NCBI GenBank assembly: GCA_008508345.1
Contig: QNGE01002643.1
Coordinates: 1 to 64,000, forward strand
From: Paragonimus westermani
Taxonomy: Eukaryota; Platyhelminthes; Trematoda; Plagiorchiida; Troglotrematidae
Reading direction: 5' to 3'
DNA: 64,000 nucleotides
Made by a program: the position numbers and the translations under genes. Below the pieces are notes generated by a model, which saw nothing but the letters and a program-made list of their open reading frames with translations, was not told the origin of the DNA and made no database searches. Below, piece after piece: positions 13,901 through 27,701 of the stretch; position 1 is the first letter of the stretch; each line of letters begins with the position of its first letter.

Positions 13901-14510
13901 GAGGATAACTTATCAAAAATGTGGGTGGGTCCAATTTTACTGATGTGTACGAATTTGCTTTACTGGAAGATGAACGATGTGAGCAGTTTCACATGTTTAT
14001 ACGCTCATATTCTCTGCTACTAGACGTTGGTAACATCATCAAGACGAGAAAGGAATGAATTCTGCATCAAAATTAGAGCTGATGGATTTCAAACACTAAG
14101 CCGGAGCCGTAATTTCACAATTCCGTCTTTATTCTACAATATAAAATAACGTCCACAAGTGATGTAGAGAATAATTCTGGACAAGTAGTGGTCGCGGTCA
14201 ATGTTAGGGCGTCGAAGTCCACTTTAGTTTGAGGTTTCTACACTACAAAGGGACAGTGATATTTTGCCTAATTACACAGATCATGTTTCCCTTGCACGCT
14301 GAAAATAACGCATTTCGCAATTACCGTGCGTTGTGGTTGTTCACCGTTGTAAAAATAAGAGTTTTAACTGCGAAATTCAGCGGGCTACTTGATTCTGGGA
14401 GGTATTGTTCGCCGTATTTCATATTAGAGAGCCCTGATATCATTCGAAAGAAAACTATCATAAACCTAATTTAGCCTGTTGGTGACCGTTTAATTTCAAT
14501 TAAAAGTACA

Positions 14511-14547
<37 letters not shown>

Positions 14548-17320
14548 GTGTTATGCAGATTGGATGGACTAGTGACAATGAAACAGCACATCTGTGGACT
14601 AGATGAATAAATCGTTCTTGGATTTAAACCTGTGCTTGTTGAACCATTCATGAAATGCTTAAGGAGACCTCACGTTTGTTACGCACATAAACTTCGTAGG
14701 GTGCAGCTAGGTAACAAAGTTTAAAGCAATTGATTACGTCAATAGGGGAAAGCTTTTGTAAATGGCTTGGGCCCAACTAGTATCTTGTTTGGCAGCGGAC
14801 CAAGGCAGTCGTCGCAGAAGTAACTATGATCAGATTCAACTATAAGAGGGACATAAATCGCGAGATGTTACCGTTTCGCTGAAGCGGGTGTTATTTAATA
14901 CTGTTCTAGAGAAAGGTAGCATGTTCGGATTCAAGTTACACAATAACACGTCGGGGCTAAGTACGTGACCTGTTTCCATAATGTCCCTTAAAATGGTCGC
15001 GATAAGACTCTGATTCACTTTGCCTGTCGTAATTACCTGTCTTGTCTTGGCGCGCACCAGTCGCTCAGGCATGATTTTAGATGGCTGTTATCATATGCGT
15101 CGATCTCTTCAACTGATACAGATGTCACGCAACTGCAACTGATCTAATGGATTATATGAGACGGGACATTTCGGTAAGTTTTGACGATGAACAAATTTAG
15201 CAGCACCCTTAGCCAATAGTATCAACAGCAGTTCAGTAGCAGGATATGAATGTGTCAGAAAAGAATGTAGTGTATGACTTACGTCAGTTGGTAATGCGGT
15301 AGTCCTTGAGAGATGCATTCAAAAGAACCTTCTTCTTAGGGACCACACGCGGCAGATCTAATCGATCTTTTGAGACTGTGAGTTTTGACATAATTCCCAC
15401 ACCACCCATGTATAAGCAATGCTTTTATTAACGTTCCCAACACTTCTTATAAATGGGTCATCAGTGTGAAATTGACGGGATGAATGAAACAACATTTGCA
15501 CCAGAATTCTGGTGTAAGCAGTTGGCAAAAAAGAAGTAACTTATAAAATTGACTGCTCCGAGTGACCTTATAGCGCACCGAGCGTTGTAGTGAACCGTCC
15601 TATTGTCTAGTAAGTAAAATGTTTAGAAAACCAAATTAGCATTTGTTCCGAATTCGTGAGGGACGGATGAACGGAAGTAAAAAATGTTCAGAGGTGAAAG
15701 ATTAAAGACATCATCAAATTAATCTTATGGAAGCCGGTATCATTGATATCATTGAACAGTTACACTTCAGTTATGTCTGAAATCCTGCCCCCTAACGTCA
15801 GGACCGATGGACTGCCTGTAGCTACGCTGTCAACATTTTGTGTGATGTTCCTCCAGAATGGAAACATATGTGTGCATAAAAGTGTAGGTTTCATGAGTGG
15901 CCCAAGAAGAGATGATTTGACGGAAATTAAAACACAAAAATTCGATTATTTCGTTCAACGGAGCTTTCGTAAACAAAGTTTCGACACCGACTGTCTATAT
16001 TTAATGCGAACCCAACTATATCCTCGGAAGGTTGACCGGTTAGAAAAAGTCGCTTACACTATGAGGTGTAATTGTTTGACGGACAGAATGGACGGCATTT
16101 AAAAGCGGGCTGGCAAACTTTTAGTAAGCTGAGTTGTTCATGCGCAGAATTGGCCTTGATGAGATACCATACCTATGTTTCATGGTCAGTCTGTTTGCCT
16201 TGGAACTGATAAATTCTCTTTTTAGTCGCTAACCGTTTCTTTTATTGTGGCAATCCAAATGTTCTACTTGACCTGGTGTTTTACTTTCGTGACCAGAAGA
16301 AGCAAAGGAAACAATATTTCGTCATGTTTATCTTCTCTCATTAACGGTAAATTAGATAAAAATGGATCAAACATTAGCAGATTTTTTCGAACCGAGTACA
16401 GAATGTGGAAACGGAAAAGTTATTCGCGATGTCAAACTGAACACCGCCATAAGCCATAAGCAACCGACTGGAAACAGCGGAGTTGTGACACATTGTTGAA
16501 GGGTATCGGTTAGAGCAGTTGAAAATTCTTTGACGAATGTGTTTGGAAAAATGAAAAACCTTTTATATCGTTTAACTGATTGTAATCTAAACGTTTGCAC
16601 AAATGAGTGTGCCTTGTTATACTGTAACGCCGCTTCAAACTTACTGACCATATTTCCAAATCTCAAATGAGGTTGACTTCATCAGCAATGATCATAAGGT
16701 CAGATGCAAAAAACGAACACTGATGCTGCCATATTGCTTGGCGAACATCGTAAAATATCACTAGAACTGACTTAGCCATTGAATGGTGGAAAAATCTACG
16801 TTTGCTAGTATTCCGTTCTTTACACAACTAAGGTTTCACAAATGTTCCCACCTATATACCATCCGCATACTTCGGTCATTGCTGAGTCTTTCTTTATCCG
16901 TGTTATTACTACAATTATGTGGCTAGTTAAGAAGACTATAGAGTTGTTACCCCATTGCTAAATTATTATCTTGAAAAAGTGATCGATTCAAACACAAGTC
17001 TCTTCAGTTTTTTAAGCAACTGTGATTTTATATCTACGCAATACGTGTTCATATTCAACTTAATGTTCTGTCAAGCCCCCCGAAAACCTGACTCGCCTAT
17101 TATAAGTTTAAATGATTGGAGCGAAGTAATTATGTTGTGGTGAGTTTATCCATCGTTAATTAGAGCAGTTGTGTTTTTCCTACGTAGTTCTCATCAATAA
17201 AAGTTACTTCTCTGCTATAATTATTCAAACTGCGAACTCAGTCTAATACTTCATTGCAGATATTATTCGTCACCTCTGGCTTCCATCCCACGATTTCAGG
17301 CCGATTTCACCGTTGTTTAT
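10935..17320. other. Non-coding stretch with one microsatellite
   Basis: Longest ORFs are minus 11784-11263 (173 codons), plus 15743-16102 (119) and minus 13533-13171 (120). None is recognised, has convincing splice context or matches a retroelement motif. Apart from the (ATT) tract I see nothing definite. Confidence 0.45.
14512..14547. repeat. (ATT)12 microsatellite
   Basis: Twelve uninterrupted ATT units, directly visible. Likely length-polymorphic. Confidence 0.98.
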
Positions 17321-17323
17321 AGA

Positions 17324-17902
17324 TTGAAATGGGACAAGCAAGTCGACAAAAGACCACTGAATATTTTGCCACACGAGCAGTCCTCATCAGCTGAAAAAGA
17401 CTTTCCGTTGCCTTGCGTGTACTTAACTCAGATAAACGTCTACTCTTCAAATCCTGGTTGCCAAGTTCATCCAAGCGCATCGCTATCATACTCGCGAACA
17501 TATTGTGCTGGATTATCTAACAGGAGGTGCGGGTACTTCGACCCTGATGGAAATACCTCACCCCGGAGAGGAGGTACGTCCAAAAGCCAACAGCAGGCGG
17601 ACCGGGGACAGAATGGGCGACCGGATAACAGTCGCCCAACTGAATCAGACTAACTGACGGGATATGGCAGGGAAAATGGGACGGATAATCAGATCGGGGA
17701 CGCGATTATTCCAACACTCGGAAGAATATCTCTAGATGGTCGTAGAATATGTTTAGACACCACAGCGGATAGATTGCGGACAGCGCAAGAGACTGGACCA
17801 GCTACCGTCAACAGGATCGGCCAAACAGACGGGGAATGGCAGTTAAAAACCGCTCTGACAGATGTCGGACACAATCCGGACCGAAGTGGATACGACGTGT
17901 GA
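17324..17902 (+). pseudogene. GC-rich ORF of about 190 codons with one internal TAA (unrecognised)
   Basis: One frame is open from 17324 to TGA at 17900, broken only by TAA at 17651-17653. The second part is hydrophilic and rich in Gly, Asp, Arg and Thr (for example TAQETGPATVNRIGQTDGEW). The 17510-17900 portion is more GC-rich than its surroundings. No domain recognised. Could be a decayed retroelement gag-like ORF, an exon pair misread as one, or chance. Confidence 0.3.
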
Positions 17903-20900
17903 GTGGAAACTCGGGGTGTCATGGACCGGAATTCTGACTTAAACGCGAGCACGCAATTAGCATGGCAATTAGCGAGTTGGACGATGAAGATTGTGTTTTG
18001 TTGCACGCTTTTATCGCCACAATATTACTTAAAATTTTCAAACGGGTGCAGTTCGAGAAGTGCAAATCAGTTTCTGACATAACGAATAAGAAAATATAGC
18101 GAAACAGACCACACCATTTCATGCTGATTTTTATACTTGATTTGTGTTTTCAAGTTCTTTACCGGCATACACTAGTCACTTAAAAATTTTGCACTTCCAA
18201 ACAAACCGTACCATTTATGTCAGTTCCAATTTATCTTCTGGTTTCCGTATACTTCGTTCTAAAACGACTATCAACCATTTCCACGAGAACAGAAATTAGA
18301 ATGTTGGAACCATCTGTTGCGCGCCCGTTTAATTTTCAGAAATCTCCGATTTACAGTCTAAGTTCACTCCTCTTTAGATCTGTAACTATGTTGCACTCTT
18401 TTCCTACCGATCAAAATTCATCCATTAGATGAAAATTGTCTTTTCGCAAACATGTCTTGTTGAGTAACTGAGTGCTTTACATTTACTCCATTGTAAACAG
18501 TTCAGATGTTTGAAGTTTACAGTACCATTGATTTCCAATAAAAGTGCTAACTGAAAGTTTGTAAGTTGAACCATAAGGTGTAAAAAATGGCACATCGAAA
18601 TAACATGACACGGATGTGCCGTTCAACACACAACATTCCAAGATTATCGTTGATCCTGAAGCATACAATCCCTATAGAAAGAACGAGTTCTGGTGAAAAG
18701 CACTAACCAGAAGGGTGGGCACAAGCAAAATAAAGACGACATTTTTAAATGTTGTAATTTCCAAAAACTTATTGGATAGACAGCAAGTTATTAGGCGGCA
18801 TTAAGCTGTTATTCGAGATTAGCGTACTGAACTTGACCTCTTCTTTAAGCCGGTAGTACTGCATACATTAGTTTAAATTAGAATGGGTTTTATTAACACT
18901 ATCGACCTTACAGATCAAACATTTTAGGAAGAAATAACCGTACTACAAACTTTGCTATTGGTGCTTACTTAATCATGTATCACGCAACACCTTGTTTAGT
19001 AGATGAACTTCAAGATTTATAGGACCTTCTCATTGTACTCTGCGGGTAACGTCATAAGCTGTTTCGTTTTTGTGCAATTGTTGTCGTAAGGTATGCGAGT
19101 CAGCAGTTACTGAACTTCAGCTGGTTTGGGCTCAGCAATTACACGACCACGTACTGGATCAGTATCCCACTTCCAACTCCTATTAGGTCCGGATGAAAAA
19201 AGGTGAACAACGCAGTCGTACGTTTATTCGCAGTAAGCAAAGATCCGCATTGTGTGCCGTTGATTAGTTGATTAGTTACATCGCTATCTCGAAAAAACAT
19301 TCTACCCAAAACCCTGTGTTAAAATGGCAAATTCGACGAAAAAGATCCGAATTTGCTTTAAGTTATTCCCTTTAAATTCACTGTGTAATAAAGTAACTAA
19401 AAACTGTCATTCATTCGAATAATGTCTGCTTCAAACAGTATTCTGGCCTATGGAAGTCCAGGTGATATCTATACAGTAGAGGAAGCTGTGTCTCCAGTGT
19501 AACGCTTGGATTTTCTCGATTCTAACCGACTCAGTCAGAGGACGAAATACACCTGAGTGTCCTAATCTGTACTTTTTTTGTAAGACTGTGGTACTGTATA
19601 CGTTACCCTTTACAACTCAGAAGACTATGGGTAATAGATCCAATTACAACAATGTATGTTGAGCTTCTTAAGGGGTAAGTTTTGTTTCCGTCATGATGTA
19701 ATGTACAGTATAGTAGAAGTTACACAATGTTTTCTTGTTTTTGATGGCGTGTGCATAACCTTGGTCACCTTATCCCTGTCCCGATGCTTTTCAATATTAT
19801 GCTACGAATCTAAGGTTAGTTAACTATCTGAAAGGCGGCATTAGATCACAAAAACTTTGTTCCGATATAATCAGTAGAATGTAACAAATTTTGTGCGTAG
19901 GCGTAAACTGCTTTCTCATTTACTTTAAAAATCAGTAACTGTGTCCTTTCTAAAACGCAAATTGACAATGTTACCTAAATAGCTTAAATTTCAAGGTCCG
20001 GTAAAGTTTTCTTTCAACCTCTGGTCAGATATTTTCTCTCAAGTCGCATGCCGTGAACAGGATAACTATATCCGTTGGTTTATTTGATGGTAAATACTGC
20101 TATGTTGACAACCGGGACGCAGTGCGCTTTGCTTCTCGCACTGCTTTTAATCCCGTATCAAATCTATTGCAAGATTTGGTTCTTTCAAAAGCTGATCGTG
20201 TCAAGTTATGTAAATTGAGAGATTTGTCGCCTAATCCCTTACAAACGCTGTGATTTACAAAGTTGAACATGGGATGTTGACAGTGCGCTTTGTGGATGCA
20301 GTTCTGCTTTAGTTTACCCATCGGACAACACACATCGTGGCAGTGATTTGGTCACAGGACTGTTGTCGGTGATTTGCACGCGACGGCGAGGAATGAAACA
20401 CGATAGAATCTGTCTGTTCAACTCACCCCATATAAAAAGAGAGCTGGTTTTACTATTTAGGAAAAACATCCTAAAACACAAGTAAGCGGTTTTCTGATGG
20501 AACTTTTATTTGAAGTCTAATGCGATTATCTGTTGATAATAAATCAGAAGCTATATACTCTAACCGCATGTAGGAAGTGTTGTTGGAACGTAGTGTCCAG
20601 TTTTGAAACCAGCCTTTCAGTTTATGTGAGATAAATCAGATGCATTATAATCTTTACTACCTAAACACAAATAAACGTTGAAACGTTATTTGAAAGTAAT
20701 AATTCAGTATGAGGTGGCCAACCTACTGACTGAAATTAACCGTAGGCGTCAACTAGAAATTATTGCAGGTGATAACAATAGGCCAGGAGATTTCGTGGGA
20801 CGATATAAGTCCTGTTTGTCCGGCAGTTTGTTGTAGTAATGAAACATGTAATCTCACAGTTTTGTTGGACGCCAACAGCAAGATGCATGATGGAGATTGT

Positions 20901-23900
20901 TACTGTAACCTGCTGAATGTTACTTTGCTCTGTTCGGCATTAACCAAGCGAGGTAAACAAGTAATTATTAAGAGAGTTGTTTGATCACGCTCAGATTGTT
21001 ACATGTACATGACCTATTGACACTGGTGAAAGCAAAGATAAAACTAAGTATATGTAAACTCGTCCTATTATCTTGACCGCAACCGTCACATAATACGTCG
21101 TCAGACCTTCACCTGCCTTTGGTTACTTAATAAAGCCTTCATGGAAAAGCATCAATTTGACAATACTCTAAGTTTAATTTAAGGGTGAACCTTTACAACG
21201 TCGTAAAGTTTCTCATTTATCTGTTTAGTGGGACCGTTACTAATGTGGCCGATAGGTTAGTTTTTCTTATCTAATACGTGTTTGTGTTGAGCACCTCAAT
21301 TAGTCAAAGTTGGTCACATCTGAACAAGCGACGAGATACTCTAGACCGTAGTACGATAATTCGCATCAAATAATTGCACATTCACATTTATGCACTTGAG
21401 TCAATTAAAACTCAGCTTTATCAAGATGCTCATGACTGGAGGTGTGCGTGTTCAGTTGAGCTAATTGACTTGTTCCACCTCACGTGGTCTACGCACAACC
21501 GTTTGCGGTTTGAAACATATCTCGTATCCGGTGTGAATCTGAATAGGTTCGATCAGAAGCAGAGTAAACCTCAAATGATGTGAACTAAAGTCGTCCTTTT
21601 TCACACTTTGCTCAGAACTCTGTGTATTTTACATTTGAAAAAATATGTGCAAAATGCAGTAGGTGCAGTATGGCTGTTCAGCATGTTTAACCGGTTCAAC
21701 AGTATACTTTTCCTAAGCATTCCTAAAACAGTTGTTACACAATAGATTACGGCCTCATTAATTGCAACTTTTGCCTCATTTTCATGCGATTATACAGATA
21801 GTACGTTATTCACGTTTATTGGTCCGTCTAGTCAGTGAATTGGAACTAGCTGAGATATTGCGGTTCTTGACCATGTTTTTCATTGTGGGTAAATCGAACG
21901 TTTCGTGTATAAAAAAGCACAATCCGAAGAATACATCAAATTACCAGCAGTTGTAACAATACACGGGTGTAGTTTAACATTCTGAATTTGAAATGTAGGT
22001 TGCATCAACATCAGTGCCATTCTAACTGGAAGAATCCCTCGGTTGTTGACTTTTATGCACTGATTTTCTCGACTATCAACGAATGGCTAATAGTTCATGA
22101 CTCCTCGGTTCAGGTTTTCATAACGCTAAAACTGATTGCAAAGAGCTGGTTCATAAATGACGGTTTGTAATCACAGCACAATCTATCTTGTTAAGTGTAA
22201 TTTGCTTACCTCAGGAAGATGAGGGGATTATAGCAAATTGACTTCAGTAGTTGAATTTGGAAAGATTGATTTAATCCGCATGCTGTGTCGGATAAATGCT
22301 CCATTGTCTGCGGGAACCAATCAACAGCATATCATACGACAGCTATGTTTTCCAACTCTTTTCGAGACAATACTAGGTGGGCTCACCATTTTTGTTTATA
22401 GTGTCAATAAATAACTAAGCTATGAATGCAAATTCTAGTCTACATCTCAATTCTTGTTGGTAGATAAATATGGCCGGTCGATTTTTCCCCTAGTTTCACT
22501 ATAGTAATATACAGACAACGAGTTATCTGATAACTTTTGGAGATTTACCTGTTCCGTGGCCACATATAATCAGAAAGCTCCACTGAATTCACATTCCAAA
22601 CAAAAGTGACTAATAGGGAATGTATCTGATTAATTACTGAGAGTGCCGTCAAAGTCCAATCAGAACAACTTTGTCAGCCAATCAAGTGCACGAGATCAGA
22701 CTTTTAGGCTGCCACAGAATTTTAATATCAGTGCGTTTTTGTCCACTGCTTTTCATCCATCCATATAATCTTCTGTCAGGTTGAAACAAGAGGGATGTCT
22801 ATTAGTCTCTCAGGGTAAGTCAAAATTACGTAACAGAACTCTGTATACAGCGTTTCATTCCCGAATATTTTACAGCTTTTCTGCATCTATCCATCACATA
22901 GAGGTCGGACACAGGACGTCTGGATGAGATTCTCACAAATAATAAGTGTCGTTGTTATCTACGTAGGAATCCCGAAAAGTTGATTAGTTCACCAAATGTC
23001 TGACAGGAAATATAAAATATTCCATTTTTTTTGTTTCTCGATAGTGTCATTTCGGGGCTATCAATTCTGCCGAAAAGTTTATAACAGCCAGGCTTCCTTA
23101 AGGTCGTCATTTATGAATGAGCAGTTTTACCGTTAATAGTTTGTATTCTAACACTTACCTGAAACATTTTTCTTCAAGTCTCACCTTGGATTTCGTGTTT
23201 ATCGCGTTTGCACAAAAATTCAAACAGGCACCGAAATTCGTATGTTTATTGAGCTTGCTGAGCGTGGAGTATGTCGAAAGCACAAGTGCAACCGCTTAAT
23301 AGACTGACCGTGTCAATCTGGTAGAACGTATAGAACACTTTCGCTGACTCATTTTTTCGGCATCTATTTCTGTAGCGCGTTGAATGGAAAAGCATTTGGA
23401 TGTTGTGGCATCTAATGAAAAGAAAATTTTTCTATAAAAAAAACAGATAAACCGGTTACAATCAAATATTTTTGGAATGAAAAGGTGCAGTTTAATCAAG
23501 GGAACAATGATAGGCTTGGAATGTGTTTGAAGTGTATTTTCAATAACAAGTTTAAATGAAGTGAGAATCTCCGAGGAAATTATAAGCGCACAGTTGAATG
23601 TGCTCAACTAACATTCATCGTGTTCCAACGATATAATTTTGCTTACCTTCGGTTATACTGTGCAACAGTATCCATAATTTGCGCCACAAATCCACCTGCT
23701 ACCTTAAAAATTTAGGTTCCAGAATAGCCTGCTTGGTCTTCCGGCCTCAAGTCGGTTGGGAAACTTTGTAGATCAACGGGTAGTAAAGTACATAAAATGA
23801 CCTTACTGCACAGTGTAGCGGGTGGACTCAGGGTGGATCTGAGACAAGTTACCTAATTTCACTTGTCGGGCACGTATCCATAAGAGGTTGGGAAGTTTTT

Positions 23901-26012
23901 AAGTGAAGCAGGATGGTGATTGTCTATATATCGTTTACAATTAATTTCAAACTGACTGTGATTAAAAACTTTACCGTAACCTTAGGTCGCAACATATTTT
24001 GGCCGCTTTGGGCTGTGATATATCAAATATTACCAAACTAGACCATATGGTAAGAGGAACATTCACACTCATTACCTATATTGAGTGGAATATGCCCACA
24101 GTGACGAGCTATTAACAACAGTTGTAATGAAGGAGGTGTGAACATCTCGTCTGAAACCTGGAATTGCTTCTCCAACATGCTGTTGGGTTTTAGTGTTTGA
24201 CTTCCCACCCTATTTTTTCTCGGAATTCATAATGAGCAGCAAAGTAGACAAATTCAAGCGAAATACCCTGTGGGTTTTGGTGATCTAAATACTTATGTTT
24301 CAGTCTAATCATAAACTCTCTTAAAAGTAGTTAGCCAGCTATTCAGTTCCAAACGGCTTTTTATAGCACGACCAGCCACAGAAAGTGTTCCACTAATATA
24401 TCTGGACCGTCCTCTAGCGTATCGTTTTTATGGTCTAATTTAACAGTTTATTTCATGAATCCAACGCTTATGCTTGATTTGAGTTATGCGCCAAAGAAAT
24501 ATCTTGTGACCTTGTAAAGTTTTCTGGTCACATGAAAGACAAACTTTGATTGTACTACTTGTTACGGCATTCATCAGGTTCCAAATAGTTTCCCAATCAT
24601 ACTTATACTTCACGTTAACGTGTGTAGTAGGCGATAAGCAACATTCTTTTTCTGGTTTGTAGTAACAATAGCGTCCTATCGTAACAAAAAAACTGACCGT
24701 TCAGGAAAGAGAAATTAAACTTTGCCGAATGGTGCTCACCCGAGAAGTTTCGTTTGTGCTTCAACTGGATGGAAATGCGAAGAAGCTGGCGGACGCTATG
24801 CAAGTATTTGCGGTAGGTTATTGATAATGTACAGGTCGATATATATATATATACATATATACATATGATTACGATTCTATAAAACAAATGTTTGTACTCT
24901 TGAAATTTCGGAAACAAAGAGTAAGATGTTACACATATTGTGTTCGTCTCTCTTGTAGTATTCGGTTTTGCACCGTTCGATTTGATGGAGTCGGTTAATG
25001 GAACCCGAATTTGTCTGTTGTAACTAGCGATAAGCTCAGACGATTCCACAACATAAGAATGCTCAATTTCCAGGTAAAGGGAAATTTCAAAATCAGTACT
25101 TTGTGAATGTGGTTGCAGACTTCTTTCCATGAAATTTGCATCCCGTAATTCTTTCGTTTCCCTTTGTGCCTAACAAACAGATGGAGTAAGGCTGTAATAT
25201 GCACAAAGCTTCTTTCAACCTTTGTCCGATAGTGTCTACGACGTGTTTAAATAATAGCGAAAAGTATGGATGCAAGTATCATGAGACAATAACTCTGTTC
25301 GAACTCTTATCACCGCAATCAGCGCGAATACTAGATCAGAGGTCACCTGAATTACGAGTGATGAAGTCGATAAGCCCTGTAATTCGAATGATGCAAAAAA
25401 ACGTTGTTAAAAATTAGCATACACACAAAACTCGGTGGGTGTTAGAACGTTCTAAGAATATATTGTTGTTTAAGAGAATTGGACGTTGGAATTGGAAGTG
25501 AGCAAGTAAGTGGATTGCCAATACTCAGAAAAGGCATTCGAAAACTCGATTGACCTGCACTCCCACTTTCTCCATCTTGATCTTCAACAAACTGAGGGAA
25601 TCGTGGCATGTGTAATTCACACCTTCTGAATAATTTGGAATTTCTTCTAATTTTAGAACAACTTACTAGCAGTTGGAAATTTGGTTATTTGCCAACGTTC
25701 CACTCCTGACTCAGAAGCTTCTTCGGATCTGTTACGTCTGGAATAAACTGGCTTTTGCCTCAGGATTAAAACGCTAGCACTAAACGAAATCAGGGATAGA
25801 TTACAAATTGTTCTGAAACAAAGTTAATTCAGTTTGCCTTGGTTAGTTTGGGGTATTTCAAAGCAAAACGCTCAACACATATCTTCATGATAGTTACTTA
25901 GATGACAGGAATAAAAGTGAGTATGATAAGGATTGTATTGAACTGCTACCTTGCGAGAATAGAAGCTGTGTCGTGAAGAGAATTGAAGCCGTCTAAACTA
26001 ATTTCAGACAAA
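17903..26012. other. Non-coding stretch upstream of TPH, nothing firm
   Basis: Many short ORFs and one dinucleotide tract. I searched here for the missing TPH ACT exon and found no convincing candidate. A run of 171 minus-strand codons (25130-24615) contains the AT repeat and is probably chance. Confidence 0.45.
24839..24866. repeat. (AT)n/(ATAC) microsatellite
   Basis: Alternating AT tract passing into atacatatat units, directly visible. Confidence 0.9.
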
Positions 26013-26333
26013 ATGTTAACCAGTCCAATTATTGTTGCCACGTCAGTGGTTACAACTTACGATGTGCTTGGTGCGATTTGTTCAGCTGAACATAAATGTG
26101 GTATGCCAAACTTTCTAGCCACATCAAGTTGTAACCAAAAACTAACTGAATGCATGAAACGCCCGACCGAAGCAGTGGAGACAGATCATGAAGTAAAAAT
26201 CTGTTACGAAGAAAATGTCAGTCACGCAGCTGAAATACCTCACAGCCATGTATATTCTGAAGAACTGGAGACTTTGCTCCTCGTTGCATTAATTATCAGC
26301 TTAGCTATAAATCTTTTTCAGTTGATGTGCTAA
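26013..26333 (+). CDS. Small ORF, 106 aa, C-terminal membrane segment (unrecognised)
   Basis: Not recognised. ATG at 26013 sits six bases after a good splice acceptor (ctaatttcag, ending 26007), so it could be a first coding exon after a 5'UTR intron or a spliced-leader site. The protein is Cys-containing (7 Cys), acidic in the middle, and ends with a hydrophobic helix of about 20 residues (LLLVALIISLAINLFQL) four residues from the stop. A tail-anchored or small membrane protein is possible. It lies 1.4 kb upstream of TPH exon A on the same strand. A GAA|gtaaaa site at codon 60 could splice in phase to exon A, which would make it a TPH N-terminal exon, but it encodes nothing like an ACT domain. 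Confidence 0.35.
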   Translation: MLTSPIIVATSVVTTYDVLGAICSAEHKCGMPNFLATSSCNQKLTECMKRPTEAVETDHEVKICYEENVSHAAEIPHSHVYSEELETLLLVALIISLAINLFQLMC

Positions 26334-26439
26334 CGTAACGTAGCCCGTGGACGTCTCTATACTGGGGGTGAAGAATCTACTGGAAGGAAACAACTGCAAT
26401 CAATTGTGGATAAGGTTCGATTTACACAGCAAACAGAAA

Positions 26440-26715
26440 TCTACCATTGGTCACCACTAATCACAATATCGTTCGAAATATTTACTGATTTCCATGCGTT
26501 CAACTTACAGAGGAATCATACTCACGAGGTCACCAATGGCAGTTAACGGGACAAATACTCTGTCTCCTCTGGATCACTCAGACCACTAATCACAAACGGA
26601 AGTGGCTGAGAAGGCATATGTGATGTTCAGTTCGTGATTGAAGTGAGGTCAGTGGCTTAGTAGTCAACATGGAATTCTAGTCCCGGCCTAGGTAAGGATG
26701 TGTGTTACTAACGCA
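26440..26715 (+). mobile_element. Degenerate tRNA-hammerhead SINE copy
   Basis: Shares the leader (gactctgtctcc-like stretch), gaagtgaggtcagtggcttag with an A-box-like TGGCTTAGTAG at 26653-26663, and the spacer taaggatgtgtgttactaacg that leads into the hammerhead in other copies. The B box is deleted and the hammerhead is cut short after its first core box. Confidence 0.6.
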
Positions 26716-27701
26716 ATCTTTCACTCCGTCGATGTGTTAACATAATAGACACTATAAGGTAGTCCACACACATGGACCACAGACGCCACTGTGTGGACGC
26801 ATGACCGGGTGACGAGAATTACTAGGAAATGTACTATCAATCTTAAGGAAAGCCTGGCCCCATCTATTACGAAGCGCCATCTAGTCATGTGTTCATTGGT
26901 CAATTGAAAGTTGATAATCAGTAGCAAGCCATGCTGAATGGAGAATATCGACCAGTCACTTGAGTACGAAATACTCAGAATCGACCAACATACTGCCTAC
27001 GTAACTGGTCATATGATAAATGTTTCATTAAAAGTCATTTGTGTAATGGTCTCTGTCTGTTTTTGTACAACTTCGGTTTCTGTTGATTACATGCCTGATT
27101 GAACTAAGTGAGGACCGTTTACCATTAACTGTGGTTCAACATAATCGTCAGCTGTATGAAGTTGATACGTTCTGTTTGCTCACAGTTAAGAGCATGTTAA
27201 ATAAGCACACTCGTGAATAGATTTTGAAAAATTCCAGTTGCACCAAGCAGGTTACGAATTAGATTTTGAAAGCATAATTACCCTATGGCTGAAGATAAAC
27301 GGTAAGGTAGCACTTCTTGGAAATAACTTTAAATGAAGCAGGTGAAGATCGCACAATTGCCTATCTTTCTGATATTTTCTAATTTCATCTTTAGCTCGGG
27401 TTCCATAGTTACTACCTGTTACTATGTGGAAGCACTCGTCCAACCATATATTTTGTGGACACGCATTTTGACGGTTCTATTTTTATTAAATAAGGTCAAG
27501 TTAGTTAGATTCAAATAACGGCAATCCAGTTGATGTCACTAGTCGTTACAGTTACTCATCCCCCTAATAGAATGCTTTGTGAATCTCCGAGGTTCACTTC
27601 TTACACGAACAAGCTTTTTAACATCAACCCAAGTGAATGCAATTCGGAAAGAATTTTCGGTGTTGATAACGAAGTATTTTGTTCTTCTTTCCCACCTGAA
27701 G

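Noticed and set aside
17307..17400. Minus-strand CTGATGAGGACTGCTCG as a possible hammerhead
   Set aside because: The box that should be GAAA reads AAAA and helix III cannot be drawn.
21800..21890. Reading SRLLVRLVSELELAEILRFL as a possible first half of the TPH ACT domain
   Set aside because: Only a loose likeness to ACT strand plus helix, and the donor phase (1) does not fit exon A (phase 0).
24615..25130. 171-codon minus-strand ORF
   Set aside because: Runs through an AT microsatellite (YVYIYI-type repeat) and has no family likeness.
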